A stretch of 64,000 bases of DNA from Sphingorhabdus sp. YGSMI21 (GTDB lineage: Bacteria > Pseudomonadota > Alphaproteobacteria > Sphingomonadales > Sphingomonadaceae), in the NCBI RefSeq assembly GCF_002776575.1, contig NZ_CP022548.1:759001-823000 (forward strand), read 5' to 3'. The position numbers were made by a program, and so were the translations under genes. The notes under the pieces are model-generated. The model was not told the origin of the DNA. It saw only the letters and a list, made by a program, of their open reading frames with translations, and did no database searches. This document shows positions 15,755 to 22,977 of this stretch, one piece after another (the first letter of the stretch is position 1; each line of letters begins with the position of its first letter).

Positions 15755-15782
15755 CTTGCGAATCCGGGAATCTGGGTATAAA
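15755..15782 (+). promoter_or_regulatory. Candidate promoter for secE-nusG
   Basis: CTTGCG at 15755-15760 and TATAAA at 15777-15782 are 16 bp apart, about 100 bp upstream of the secE start. The match to the sigma-70 consensus is moderate. A promoter is expected here because secE is separated from its usual upstream tRNA gene. Confidence 0.35.
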
Positions 15783-15883
15783 GGGCTGGTTCTTTCCGAA
15801 ACCATGCATATATCCGAACACAGTCAAATGACTGACACCCGGAGTTTATGTGGAAACCGGCGAGAAATTTTAGGGAATCAAGC

Positions 15884-16078
15884 ATGGCGAAAGTCAATCC
15901 AGGCGAATTCATGAATCAGGTCAAGGCCGAGACCAACAAGGTCGTCTGGCCGACATGGCCCGAGACCGTCCGTACGGCGATCCTCGTGCTGATCATGACC
16001 ACCATTCTTGGTCTGTTTTTTCTCGGCGTTGATTCGGTTTTTAACGGGATCGTGGCCTGGCTCCTCAGCCTTGCCTAA
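15884..16078 (+). CDS. secE: Preprotein translocase subunit SecE
   Basis: A 64-residue SecE, the essential small subunit of the SecYEG channel in the inner membrane. The amphipathic helix FMNQVKAETNKVVWPTWPET at residues 9-28 and the single membrane helix at about 33-60 are typical of the short, one-span form found in most bacteria. The start is ATG 15884 with AGGGAA at 15872-15877; an upstream in-frame ATG at 15848 lacks a ribosome site. nusG follows 31 bp downstream, the standard order. Confidence 0.95.
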   Translation: MAKVNPGEFMNQVKAETNKVVWPTWPETVRTAILVLIMTTILGLFFLGVDSVFNGIVAWLLSLA

Positions 16079-16109
16079 ACGCCCCACTCAGTTTTTTTAG
16101 GTTATTCGC

Positions 16110-16646
16110 ATGGCACGCTGGTACATCATTCACGCTTATTCGGGCTTTGAACACAAGGTCAAGGAAGCCATTGAGGCGGACGCCAAGCGTCTCGGCCTGA
16201 CCGAGCTGGTCGAGGATATCGAAGTCCCGACCGAGACCATCACCGAAGTCAAGCGCGGCAAGAAGATCCAGTCGGAACGGAAATTCTTCCCCGGCTATGT
16301 TCTGGCCAAGCTGGAAATGACCGATGATGTCTATCATCTGGTCAAGAACCAGCCCAAGGTAACCGGCTTTCTCGGCAGCAGCGGCAAGCCGCAGGCGATC
16401 AGCGAAGCCGAAGCGGCCCGCATTCTCAACACCAAGGAAGAAGCCGCCAACGCTCCGAAAGAACGGATCACGGTCGCTTACGAAATTGGCGACGAGGTCA
16501 AGGTCAAGAGCGGCCCGTTCAACAGCTTCAACGGCATTGTCGAGGAACTGGATTTCGACAAGAACAAGGTCAAGGTTTCCGTGTCCATCTTTGGTCGCGC
16601 AACCCCGGTCGAACTGGACTTCGGCGAAGTCGACCTGATCAGCTAG
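16110..16646 (+). CDS. nusG: Transcription termination/antitermination factor NusG
   Basis: A 178-residue NusG. The NGN domain (residues about 1-115) opens with [20 protein letters not shown] and contacts RNA polymerase; the KOW domain (about 125-178) holds [20 protein letters not shown] and binds S10 or Rho. It keeps RNA polymerase processive and couples it to the ribosome. Length and order (secE upstream, rplK downstream) are standard. A strong hairpin starts 7 bp after the stop. Confidence 0.97.
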   Translation: MARWYIIHAYSGFEHKVKEAIEADAKRLGLTELVEDIEVPTETITEVKRGKKIQSERKFFPGYVLAKLEMTDDVYHLVKNQPKVTGFLGSSGKPQAISEAEAARILNTKEEAANAPKERITVAYEIGDEVKVKSGPFNSFNGIVEELDFDKNKVKVSVSIFGRATPVELDFGEVDLIS

Positions 16647-16652
16647 TTTTCA

Positions 16653-16676
16653 TGCTTCGGACCCAAGTCCGGAGCA
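16653..16676 (+). promoter_or_regulatory. Hairpin between nusG and rplK
   Basis: Ten base pairs (16653-16662 with 16667-16676, one G-T) close a CCAA loop. No run of T follows, so it is not a classical intrinsic terminator. It may stabilise or process the transcript between nusG and rplK. The 171-bp leader also contains GGTGG/CCACC complementarity around 16687-16714. Confidence 0.5.
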
Positions 16677-16771
16677 CAACAGAATTTGGTGGCTTTCAGC
16701 TGCCGAATACCACCGCGGGAGGAAGTTTCGGCTTCTGTCTGACCGCTTAATTTGAGGTTTCGGAGACCCGC

Positions 16772-16796
16772 TCATCCCGAGCTTGTCGAAGGACCG
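16772..16796. repeat. Dispersed intergenic repeat, copy in rplK leader
   Basis: TCATCCCGAGCTTGTCGAAG and the following GACCG match the repeat at 22921-22948 (CGTCCTGAGCTCGTCGAAGG). This short element is scattered through many sphingomonad genomes (general knowledge). Here it sits 22 bp before the rplK start. Confidence 0.55.
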
Positions 16797-16817
16797 AAAG
16801 AATGAAAGGACTGCCAA

Positions 16818-17249
16818 ATGGCTAAGAAAATTGATGGTTATATCAATTTGCAAGTACCGGCCGGTATTGCAAATCCATCCCCGCCAATCGGCCCTGCACT
16901 GGGTCAGCGCGGCGTTAATATCATGGAATTCTGTAAGGCGTTTAACGCGGCTACGGACAAGCTTGAAAAAGGCACGCCGATCCCGACCAAGATCACGGTC
17001 TATGGCGATCGCAGCTTTACCTTTGAAACCAAGACGCCACCGGCCAGCTATCTGATCAAGAAGCTCGCCAAGCTGAAAAAGGGTTCGAGCGAACCGGGCA
17101 AAACTTCCGGCGGGTCGATCAAGGCTTCGCAGATCAAGGAAATCGCCGAAACGAAAATGGCCGACCTCAATGCCAACAGCATTGACCAGGCTATGAAAAT
17201 CATTTCAGGCACCGCACGCTCGATGGGCGTAGATGTGGTGGAGGGATAA
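16818..17249 (+). CDS. rplK: 50S ribosomal protein L11
   Basis: A 143-residue L11, the GTPase-centre protein that binds 23S rRNA helices 43-44. The N-terminal [20 protein letters not shown] and the C-terminal [15 protein letters not shown] are canonical. Length is standard. rplA starts 4 bp after its stop codon, so translation is coupled. In many bacteria L1 represses this pair by binding the rplK leader; the leader here is 171 bp. Confidence 0.97.
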   Translation: MAKKIDGYINLQVPAGIANPSPPIGPALGQRGVNIMEFCKAFNAATDKLEKGTPIPTKITVYGDRSFTFETKTPPASYLIKKLAKLKKGSSEPGKTSGGSIKASQIKEIAETKMADLNANSIDQAMKIISGTARSMGVDVVEG

Positions 17250-17253
17250 GAAC

Positions 17254-17955
17254 ATGGCGAAACTCTCCAAAAAAATGCAGGCGATCAACGAGAAAGTCGA
17301 TCGCGAAAAACTGTACAGCATCGACGAAGCTATCAAGACGCTGAAAGGCCTCGCTGCCGACTCGAAATTTGACGAGACGCTCGACGTCGCGATCAATCTC
17401 GGCGTTGATCCTCGCCACGCTGACCAGATGGTCCGCGGCGTGGTCTCGCTGCCAGCCGGAACCGGCAAGACCGCCCGGGTTGCAGTATTTGCCAAGGATG
17501 CGAAAGCGGACGAAGCACGGGAAGCGGGCGCTGACACGGTTGGTGCCGAAGACCTGATGGAAGCCATGCAGGGCGGCGATCTCAACTATGATCGCATCAT
17601 CGCTACCCCGGACATGATGGGCGTTGTCGGCCGTCTCGGCAAGGTTCTCGGTCCGAAAGGCCTGATGCCGAACCCGAAACTCGGCACGGTTACCCCGAAC
17701 GTCGCGCAAGCGGTCAAGGACGCCAAGGGCGGCCAGATCGAATATCGCGTCGAAAAAGCGGGTATCATCCACAACGGCATTGGCAAGGTCAGCTTCTCCG
17801 AAGCCGATCTGCGCAAGAATTTCGATGCGCTGGTCAACACCGTGATCAAGGCAAAGCCAGCCGGCGCCAAGGGCAAATATGTCCGCAAGGTCGGCCTGAG
17901 CACGACCATGGGCCCGGGCCTGAAAATCGATCTCGGCGAGATCGAAGGCGCCTGA
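17254..17955 (+). CDS. rplA: 50S ribosomal protein L1
   Basis: A 233-residue L1, which forms the ribosome's mobile stalk at the E site and represses its own operon. The signature [20 protein letters not shown] is present at about residues 125-144. The start is ATG 17254, four bases after rplK; a longer in-frame start at 17233 would lie inside rplK. Unlike the common arrangement, rplJ does not follow: an intrinsic terminator and two unrelated genes intervene. Confidence 0.97.
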   Translation: MAKLSKKMQAINEKVDREKLYSIDEAIKTLKGLAADSKFDETLDVAINLGVDPRHADQMVRGVVSLPAGTGKTARVAVFAKDAKADEAREAGADTVGAEDLMEAMQGGDLNYDRIIATPDMMGVVGRLGKVLGPKGLMPNPKLGTVTPNVAQAVKDAKGGQIEYRVEKAGIIHNGIGKVSFSEADLRKNFDALVNTVIKAKPAGAKGKYVRKVGLSTTMGPGLKIDLGEIEGA

Positions 17956-18005
17956 TTGATATGGCTCATCCCGGCGCGAGCAGGGATGATACACAAAGCT
18001 TATAG

Positions 18006-18036
18006 AAAAAGGCCGGGCGCGATCCCGGCCTTTTTT
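18006..18036 (+). terminator. Rho-independent terminator after rplA
   Basis: GGCCGGG (18011-18017) pairs with CCCGGCC (18024-18030) around the loop CGCGAT, followed by six T. A five-A run upstream can pair with the T tail. It ends the secE-nusG-rplKA transcript and separates it from rplJL. Confidence 0.88.
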
Positions 18037-18064
18037 CATGCGCGATAATTTTAGAAGGACCGAC

Positions 18065-18844
18065 ATGACCCACTTGCAGATCAGCGCGGACCTAAGCTAC
18101 CGCCTGCCCGCGCCCTGCACGATATTGGTCCAGCTCGAGGCGGCGGCGACACCCGACCAGACACTCACCCGCACGGACATCCATATCGGACCGGCCAACA
18201 GCCAAGCGGTGGTCCCGGCCCATGACAGTATCGGCACAAGATTGTGGACCACGCAACAGGAACAGCTCACCGTCTCCTATGCCGCGCAGGTCGCGATCGA
18301 TCGCGCCACCCCGGATTTTGCTACCCTGCCCGCGACCGCGCTGAATGACTTGCCCGGCCAGGCCGTGCCTTATCTGTTCAACTCGCTCTATTGTTCGGTC
18401 CATGCCTTTGACGAACTGGTGGCCGGAGAATTTCCCGGCCTGACCGGCGGTCCGCTCGTGTCGGCGATGGCCGATTATATCGGGCAGACCATGACCTATG
18501 GCTCGGATGTCGACAATGCCAACAGCAACGCCCGGCAAAGCTTTGACGCGCGCAAGGGCGTGTGCCGCGACTATGCCCATATATTGATCAGCATGGCCCG
18601 CGCCGCCAATATCCCGGCCCGCTTCGCCAGCACTTATGCGCCCGACGTCCGCCCGCAGGATTTCCACGCCGTAGCCGAAATATTTCTCGACGGCCGCTGG
18701 CACCTGATCGACCCGACCGGCATGGCGCAGGCATCGGATATGGCGGTCATCGGCATCGGCCGCGACGCCACCGACGTCTCTTTCCTGACGGCCTTCGGCA
18801 GCATGCAAATGGTCGAGCAGAAAGTGGACGTAAGACGCATCTGA
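18065..18844 (+). CDS. Transglutaminase-like domain protein
   Basis: A 259-residue protein of the transglutaminase-like (papain-fold) superfamily. The catalytic triad is visible: Cys167 in KGVCRDYAH, His201 in DFHAVAEIF and Asp216 in HLIDPTG. Residues 1-110 form the beta-rich N-terminal region common in bacterial members. Members act as cysteine proteases or amide hydrolases; the target is unknown. The start is ATG 18065 with AGAAGGA upstream; an in-frame ATG at 18038 lies in the terminator tail. It interrupts the usual rplKA-rplJL order. Confidence 0.85.
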   Translation: MTHLQISADLSYRLPAPCTILVQLEAAATPDQTLTRTDIHIGPANSQAVVPAHDSIGTRLWTTQQEQLTVSYAAQVAIDRATPDFATLPATALNDLPGQAVPYLFNSLYCSVHAFDELVAGEFPGLTGGPLVSAMADYIGQTMTYGSDVDNANSNARQSFDARKGVCRDYAHILISMARAANIPARFASTYAPDVRPQDFHAVAEIFLDGRWHLIDPTGMAQASDMAVIGIGRDATDVSFLTAFGSMQMVEQKVDVRRI

Positions 18845-18925
18845 GCCGCGACCCGCAATTTCCGGCTTTCAAAGCGCGCCCGTTTTCCGGTAATATTGCT
18901 CCCGAACAACTCGCGGGAGGAAAAT

Positions 18926-19306
18926 ATGCACAAGGGTTCCTGCCTCTGCGGCGCCATCCAGATCGAAGTCGCCGGCGACCTGCCCGAGGCCGATGCCTGC
19001 CACTGCAGCCAGTGCCGCAAGCAGTCCGGCCATTACTGGGCCTCGATCGACGTCCCGACCAGCGCCGTCACCATCCACGGCGAAGACCATATCCGCTGGT
19101 ACCAGTCCTCCGAAAAAGTCCGCCGCGGCTTCTGCGACACCTGCGGCTCCTCCCTGTTCTGGGACCCGATCCACCACGACAAGATCGCCATCGCCATGGG
19201 TTGTCTCGACCAGCCGACGGACACCAAGATCTGGAGCCATATCTTCGTCGCCGACAAGGGGGACTATTACGAGATTGAAGCGGGGGTGCTGCAGCGGGAT
19301 CGGTAA
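18926..19306 (+). CDS. GFA (glutathione-dependent formaldehyde-activating-like) family protein
   Basis: A 126-residue zinc-binding protein of the GFA/CENP-V family. Metal ligands are seen in CLCGAI at residues 6-11, CHCSQCRKQSGHYW and FCDTCGSSLFWDP. Most bacterial members are small cysteine-rich proteins of unproven activity; the namesake reacts formaldehyde with glutathione. Ribosome site GGGAGGAAA at about 18914-18922. It lies with the transglutaminase-like gene in the block separating rplA from rplJ. A repeat-filled region follows directly. Confidence 0.87.
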   Translation: MHKGSCLCGAIQIEVAGDLPEADACHCSQCRKQSGHYWASIDVPTSAVTIHGEDHIRWYQSSEKVRRGFCDTCGSSLFWDPIHHDKIAIAMGCLDQPTDTKIWSHIFVADKGDYYEIEAGVLQRDR

Positions 19307-19307
19307 A

Positions 19308-19329
19308 CCTTCTCCCGCGAGGGAGAAGG
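19308..19329. repeat. Perfect hairpin CCTTCTCCC/GGGAGAAGG
   Basis: Nine-bp arms 19308-19316 and 19321-19329 with loop GCGA. It begins within 2 bp of the GFA gene's stop codon and could also help end that transcript, though no T run follows. Confidence 0.7.
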
Positions 19330-19448
19330 ATACGAAGCCTTATTCGCGAAGCGGATTAGGCGCAGTTGGATGAGGGCGTTCTGCCCTCGACGGCCCGGAA
19401 CACCCTCACCCAGCTACGACTAGGCAACAAGTTGCCAAGTCTCCACAT

Positions 19449-19470
19449 CCCTCTCCCTCACGGGAGAGGG
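19449..19470. repeat. Perfect hairpin CCCTCTCCC/GGGAGAGGG
   Basis: Nine-bp arms 19449-19457 and 19462-19470 with loop TCAC. Nearly the same arms as the hairpin at 19308-19329, so the two look like ends or copies of one repeat unit about 140 bp apart. Confidence 0.7.
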
Positions 19471-19745
19471 GAATAAGCACGTCGTAAAATCGCTGCTGAA
19501 CATTGACATTGCAGAGAATCCCGTTAATGGCTCCCCTACAAATTGTGCTTCCGTCAAAAGAATCGCAATTTCCGTCCGAGACAGCGGGTGAGGGTAATTT
19601 GGCCCTCTTAATTTCCAGCCTAGACGGGGATCAGTTTTTTCGTGTGGCAACACACGGGCACGCAGCCAGCGTTTTCTAACGCGGCAGAGCGACCAAAACC
19701 CCCCCTTCGGATTATACAGGATTGGTTTCGATCAGTCCTTTCGCT

Positions 19746-19823
19746 CGTCATGCTGAACTTGTTTCAGCATCTCTCGGGGACGCACATTGCCTCCCGGGGT
19801 CCTGAAACAAGTTCAGGATGACG
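19746..19823. repeat. Inverted pair of palindromic repeats
   Basis: CGTCATGCTGAACTTGTTTC at 19746 and its near reverse complement GAAACAAGTTCAGGATGACG ending at 19823 flank a 25-bp spacer (19773-19797). About 22 of 26 positions agree. Each copy is itself palindromic around TGAAC/GTTCA. The arrangement resembles REP doublets, which are mobilised by RAYT-type transposases in other bacteria; no such gene is present here. Confidence 0.65.
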
Positions 19824-19876
19824 ATAACTTGAATCGGATGTGGGTTTCGGCCCCCATCCACGTGAAGGAGCAAAAT

Positions 19877-20389
19877 ATGGATCGTGGTCAAAAGACCGAA
19901 GCGGTTGCCGCTCTGAACGCACTTTTCAAAGAGGCCGGGGTGGTCGTGGTGACACGCAACCTGGGTCTGACTGTCGCGCAATCAACGGCGCTGCGGACGA
20001 AAATGCGGGACGAAGGCGCAAGCTTCAAAGTCTCTAAAAACCGCCTTGCCAAGCTGGCTCTGGAAGGTACCGACTATGCCCCGATAGCAGATATGCTGAC
20101 GGGTCCGGTCGCGCTTGCCACATCGGATGATCCGGTGGCCGCTGCAAAAATCGCAGTGGAATTTGCAAAAACCAACGACCGTTTGGAAATCGTTGGCGGT
20201 GCAATGGGCGACACCCTTCTCGACGAAGCTGGCGTCAAATCACTGGCATCCATGCCTTCGCTTGACGAACTGCGCGGAACGATTGTTGGCCTGCTTCAGG
20301 CACCAGCAACCAAGATCGCACGGGTTCTCGTCGAGCCGGCGACCAGTGTTGCACGCGTAACCAGCGCTTATGCTGCTACGGGTGAATGA
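19877..20389 (+). CDS. rplJ: 50S ribosomal protein L10
   Basis: A 170-residue L10, the base of the ribosomal stalk that carries L7/L12 dimers. Recognisable stretches are [20 protein letters not shown] and [11 protein letters not shown], with the C-terminal helix that anchors L12. The start is ATG 19877 with GAAGGAG at 19864-19870; the frame is open upstream through repeat sequence. rplL follows 42 bp downstream. In most bacteria L10-L12 represses this operon through the mRNA leader; here the leader directly follows the REP-like pair. Confidence 0.96.
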   Translation: MDRGQKTEAVAALNALFKEAGVVVVTRNLGLTVAQSTALRTKMRDEGASFKVSKNRLAKLALEGTDYAPIADMLTGPVALATSDDPVAAAKIAVEFAKTNDRLEIVGGAMGDTLLDEAGVKSLASMPSLDELRGTIVGLLQAPATKIARVLVEPATSVARVTSAYAATGE

Positions 20390-20431
20390 ATTTAACTTCT
20401 CAAATATTTAGAAAATTGGAGCGTATTTAAA

Positions 20432-20806
20432 ATGGCTGATATTGCAAAACTGGTCGAAGAACTTTCGAAACTCACCGTCATGGAAGCGGCTGAACTGTCC
20501 AAGGCACTGGAAGAAGAGTGGGGCGTTTCCGCTGCTGCTGCAGTTGCTGTTGCTGGTCCTGCTGCTGCAGGCGGCGGCGAAGCTGCTGAAGAGCAGACCG
20601 AATTTGACGTAATCCTGACCGGCGACGGCGGCAAGAAAATCCAGGTGATTAAAGAAGTCCGTGCGATTACCGCTCTGGGCCTCACCGATGCCAAAGCCCT
20701 CGTCGAAGGCGCGCCTAAAGCCATCAAGGAAGGCGTTGCGAAAGCCGAAGCTGAAGAAATCAAAGCGAAGATCGAAGCAGCCGGCGGTACCGTCGAACTC
20801 AAATAA
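20432..20806 (+). CDS. rplL: 50S ribosomal protein L7/L12
   Basis: A 124-residue L7/L12, the multicopy stalk protein that recruits translation factors. The N-terminal dimerisation domain (about 1-32), Ala/Gly-rich hinge (about 33-52) and C-terminal factor-binding domain with [20 protein letters not shown] are all present. Codon choice is strongly biased, as expected for a highly expressed gene. It is followed by an intrinsic terminator instead of rpoB, which is 6.8 kb downstream. Confidence 0.97.
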   Translation: MADIAKLVEELSKLTVMEAAELSKALEEEWGVSAAAAVAVAGPAAAGGGEAAEEQTEFDVILTGDGGKKIQVIKEVRAITALGLTDAKALVEGAPKAIKEGVAKAEAEEIKAKIEAAGGTVELK

Positions 20807-20832
20807 GCCTGACGGTTTATTGCAAAAATTTG

Positions 20833-20864
20833 GGGCGGCTTCCGGTTCGGGAGCCGCCCTTTTT
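20833..20864 (+). terminator. Rho-independent terminator after rplL
   Basis: GGGCGGCT (20833-20840) pairs with AGCCGCCC (20852-20859), extended by three more pairs including one G-T, and five T follow. It ends the rplJL transcript. Confidence 0.88.
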
Positions 20865-21043
20865 CATGCTGGGCGTGACGGCCCGATGGGCGGCCTGATC
20901 CAAAGCGGCCCGCCTGCCCACCGGCGCGCGCTCTTGTCGGTTGCGACTTGCCTGTCCGGACCCTGCCCTCGCCAGCTTTGACTAAAATGGTGCACCGGTA
21001 TATTCTGGGCGATATTGGTTTCGACCAGGATCGGAGGCACCGG

Positions 21044-21574
21044 ATGTTCACATTTCCGCTACTCATTCAAATTCATGTGATCGCTGCTGTCGTCGCGATT
21101 GTCACCGGGACGGTTGTCTTCTCGCTGCCAAAGGGTGACAGGCGCCACCGGTTCTGGGCCTGCGTCTATGTCACCGCGATGATGGTCACCACCGGCATAG
21201 TCATATTCGTGCCGGCAACGGTGCTGGAATTTGGCGACAGCGGCTGGGGCTTTTTCCACCTGTTCATTCTGGTCGGCGGAGTCAGCGCCTTTGTCGGGAT
21301 TTTCGCCCTGTTCAAGTGGCGCAGGACGCGCGACCCGGCTTGGCTGCGCAATCACCAGATCCGCTTCGCATTCTCTTATGCAGGGTTGCTGATGGCCGGC
21401 GTCAGCCAGCTTTCGACCAATCCCCGCTTCGGCCTCGTCAACGCATTGACCCCTTCCCAATTCTGGCTGAGCTTCATCGCCACCAATTTTGCGATCCTGA
21501 CAGTCGCGATGTTTTTCGTGTCGCGCTATCTGGCGAAAGGCGATCCCCGCCGGCGCTACGCGATGAAAATCTGA
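21044..21574 (+). CDS. DUF2306-like membrane protein
   Basis: A 176-residue integral membrane protein with about five helices. Positions of HxxA in the first helix (IQIHVIAAVVAIVTGTVVF), the GDRRHRFWACVYV loop-helix and the later RNHQIRFAFSYAGLLMAGV agree with the DUF2306 family, whose members look like heme-free relatives of b-type cytochrome membrane domains; function unknown. Start ATG 21044 has CGGAGG at 21032-21037. It ends 51 bp before apt. Confidence 0.65.
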   Translation: MFTFPLLIQIHVIAAVVAIVTGTVVFSLPKGDRRHRFWACVYVTAMMVTTGIVIFVPATVLEFGDSGWGFFHLFILVGGVSAFVGIFALFKWRRTRDPAWLRNHQIRFAFSYAGLLMAGVSQLSTNPRFGLVNALTPSQFWLSFIATNFAILTVAMFFVSRYLAKGDPRRRYAMKI

Positions 21575-21625
21575 TCGCGCGCCTTTTTCCTTGCAGCGGA
21601 CCCGCGCCGCTCTAGACTCCCGCGG

Positions 21626-22165
21626 ATGACCGATAATGATGATCTCGCCGCGCTGGTGCGCACGATTCCCGACTATCCGAAACCGGGCATCCAGTTTCGC
21701 GATGTATCGACCCTGCTGCTCGACGGCCCCGCCTTTCGCCAGACCATCGACCGGATGATCGCGCTGGTCGACCCGGAGAGTTTCGACCTGATCGCCGGTA
21801 TAGAGGCGCGCGGCTTCATCGTTTCGGCGGCAATGTCCTATGCGCTCGGCAAGGGCAAGGTGATGCTGCGCAAGCCGGGCAAGCTTCCCGGAAAATCGGT
21901 AAGCATCGACTATGCGCTGGAATATGGCACGGACAGGATCGAGATGCATGACGACGCGATCCTGCCGGGTCAGCGGGTTTTGCTGGTCGATGATCTGCTC
22001 GCCACCGGCGGCACCGCCATGGCGGGCGTGGAGTTGCTCCGTGGCCAGGGTGCCGTGGTCGAAAGGGCACTGTTCATTGTCGACCTGCCCGATCTCGGCG
22101 GCGCGGAGAACCTTGCCGCCGCAGGGGTAAAGCCAATGACCCTGATGGCCTTTGCCGGTGATTGA
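21626..22165 (+). CDS. apt: Adenine phosphoribosyltransferase
   Basis: A 179-residue Apt, which converts adenine and PRPP to AMP and pyrophosphate. The PRPP-binding loop VLLVDDLLATGGTAMA is at residues 118-133, and the N-terminal IPDYPKPGIQFRDVSTLLLD is typical. The stop overlaps the start of the nucleosidase gene by about 14 bp. The pair fits one salvage route: the nucleosidase releases adenine and Apt recaptures it. Confidence 0.95.
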   Translation: MTDNDDLAALVRTIPDYPKPGIQFRDVSTLLLDGPAFRQTIDRMIALVDPESFDLIAGIEARGFIVSAAMSYALGKGKVMLRKPGKLPGKSVSIDYALEYGTDRIEMHDDAILPGQRVLLVDDLLATGGTAMAGVELLRGQGAVVERALFIVDLPDLGGAENLAAAGVKPMTLMAFAGD

Positions 22166-22877
22166 TCTCCAACCCCAGATTGATCGAATAGCGGTCATAA
22201 CCGGCGTCCAAGATGAAGCCGATGCGTTTCTGCGCGGTCACAACGCTGCCAGGCATGGCGGCCCTTTCGGCGATTACCGGACGGTCGATCATCCAAGATT
22301 GAACAAGGTCCCGGCCAAGCTTGCGATCATGTGTTCGGGTATCGGCAAGGTCCATGCAGGTGCTGCCGCGATGTTTTTGCGGCAGCATTTCAAACCGGAT
22401 CTATTCCTTGTTATCGGAACAGCGGGACAGGTGAGCGACATAGACGGGGACTGTTTCTATCTGCACCAAAGCCTGCAAGCCGACTATGGCACGCTGGAAA
22501 GATTTGGCGACCATGAAGGCTTTACCCACTATGATGCGGGCGCATGGCCGATTGGCCCGGCCGACTGGTCTCCGTTTGCAGCACTAGCCCAGCCAAATGG
22601 GTTCGACCTTCCTCATGCCCGCATCGCCACCGCCGACTGTTTCGTCAAATGCCCCGATCGCTCAGGCTATCTGCGCGATGTCTTGCAGGCCGATCTGGTA
22701 GATATGGAAACCGCTGCGGTGGCCCAGATAGCCGCGCTGCTCGGCCTGCCCTGGGCCGGGATCAAGGCAGTAACCGACGGCGCCAACAGCGACAGTTCCG
22801 GCGACTTTCACGCCAATCTCGAAAGGGCCGCCAACCGCGCCGCCAGCGAGGCAGCGCGGTTTATAGAATTGCTGTAG
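22152..22877 (+). CDS. Nucleoside phosphorylase / MTA-SAH nucleosidase family protein
   Basis: A 241-residue protein of the PNP-UDP phosphorylase superfamily. FLVIGTAGQVSDI near residues 85-97 corresponds to the phosphate/ribose site, DLVDMETAAVAQIA near 185 carries the ribose-binding Met-Glu, and IKAVTDGANSDS contains the catalytic Asp. It most resembles 5'-methylthioadenosine/S-adenosylhomocysteine nucleosidases. The start is TTG 22152 or GTG 22158, both inside the end of apt, so translation is coupled. Substrate identity is inferred from the apt neighbour. Confidence 0.8.
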   Translation: MPVIDLQPQIDRIAVITGVQDEADAFLRGHNAARHGGPFGDYRTVDHPRLNKVPAKLAIMCSGIGKVHAGAAAMFLRQHFKPDLFLVIGTAGQVSDIDGDCFYLHQSLQADYGTLERFGDHEGFTHYDAGAWPIGPADWSPFAALAQPNGFDLPHARIATADCFVKCPDRSGYLRDVLQADLVDMETAAVAQIAALLGLPWAGIKAVTDGANSDSSGDFHANLERAANRAASEAARFIELL

Positions 22878-22920
22878 CCAGACCCGTTCGCCCTGAACCG
22901 GTCAATTGACGACCCATTCC

Positions 22921-22948
22921 GTTCGTCCTGAGCTCGTCGAAGGACCGC
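22921..22948. repeat. Dispersed intergenic repeat, second copy
   Basis: GTTCGTCCTGAGCTCGTCGA followed by AGGACCGC matches the element at 16772-16796. A weaker relative (GTTCGCCCTGAACCGGTC) precedes it at about 22887. It lies between two convergent genes. Confidence 0.55.
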
Positions 22949-22977
22949 TACAGACGGAACTCCAGCAGCAGGAAAAC

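Larger units (their letters stand above)
19307..19876. other. 570-bp repeat-rich intergenic region upstream of rplJ
   Basis: No credible gene. It holds two perfect 9-bp-stem hairpins (19308-19329 and 19449-19470) made of purine/pyrimidine-rich GGGAGA-type arms, text resembling the sphingomonad repeat GATACGAAGCCTTATTCGCG, and an inverted pair of palindromic elements (19746-19772 and 19798-19823). The rplJ promoter must lie here but I cannot place it confidently. A 77-residue frame on the minus strand (19420-19653) is built from repeat sequence and is rejected. Confidence 0.7.

Noticed and set aside
19420-19653. 77-codon minus-strand frame in the rplJ upstream region
   Set aside because: Its product consists of translated intergenic repeat (PSPVRERD-type text), with no ribosome site.
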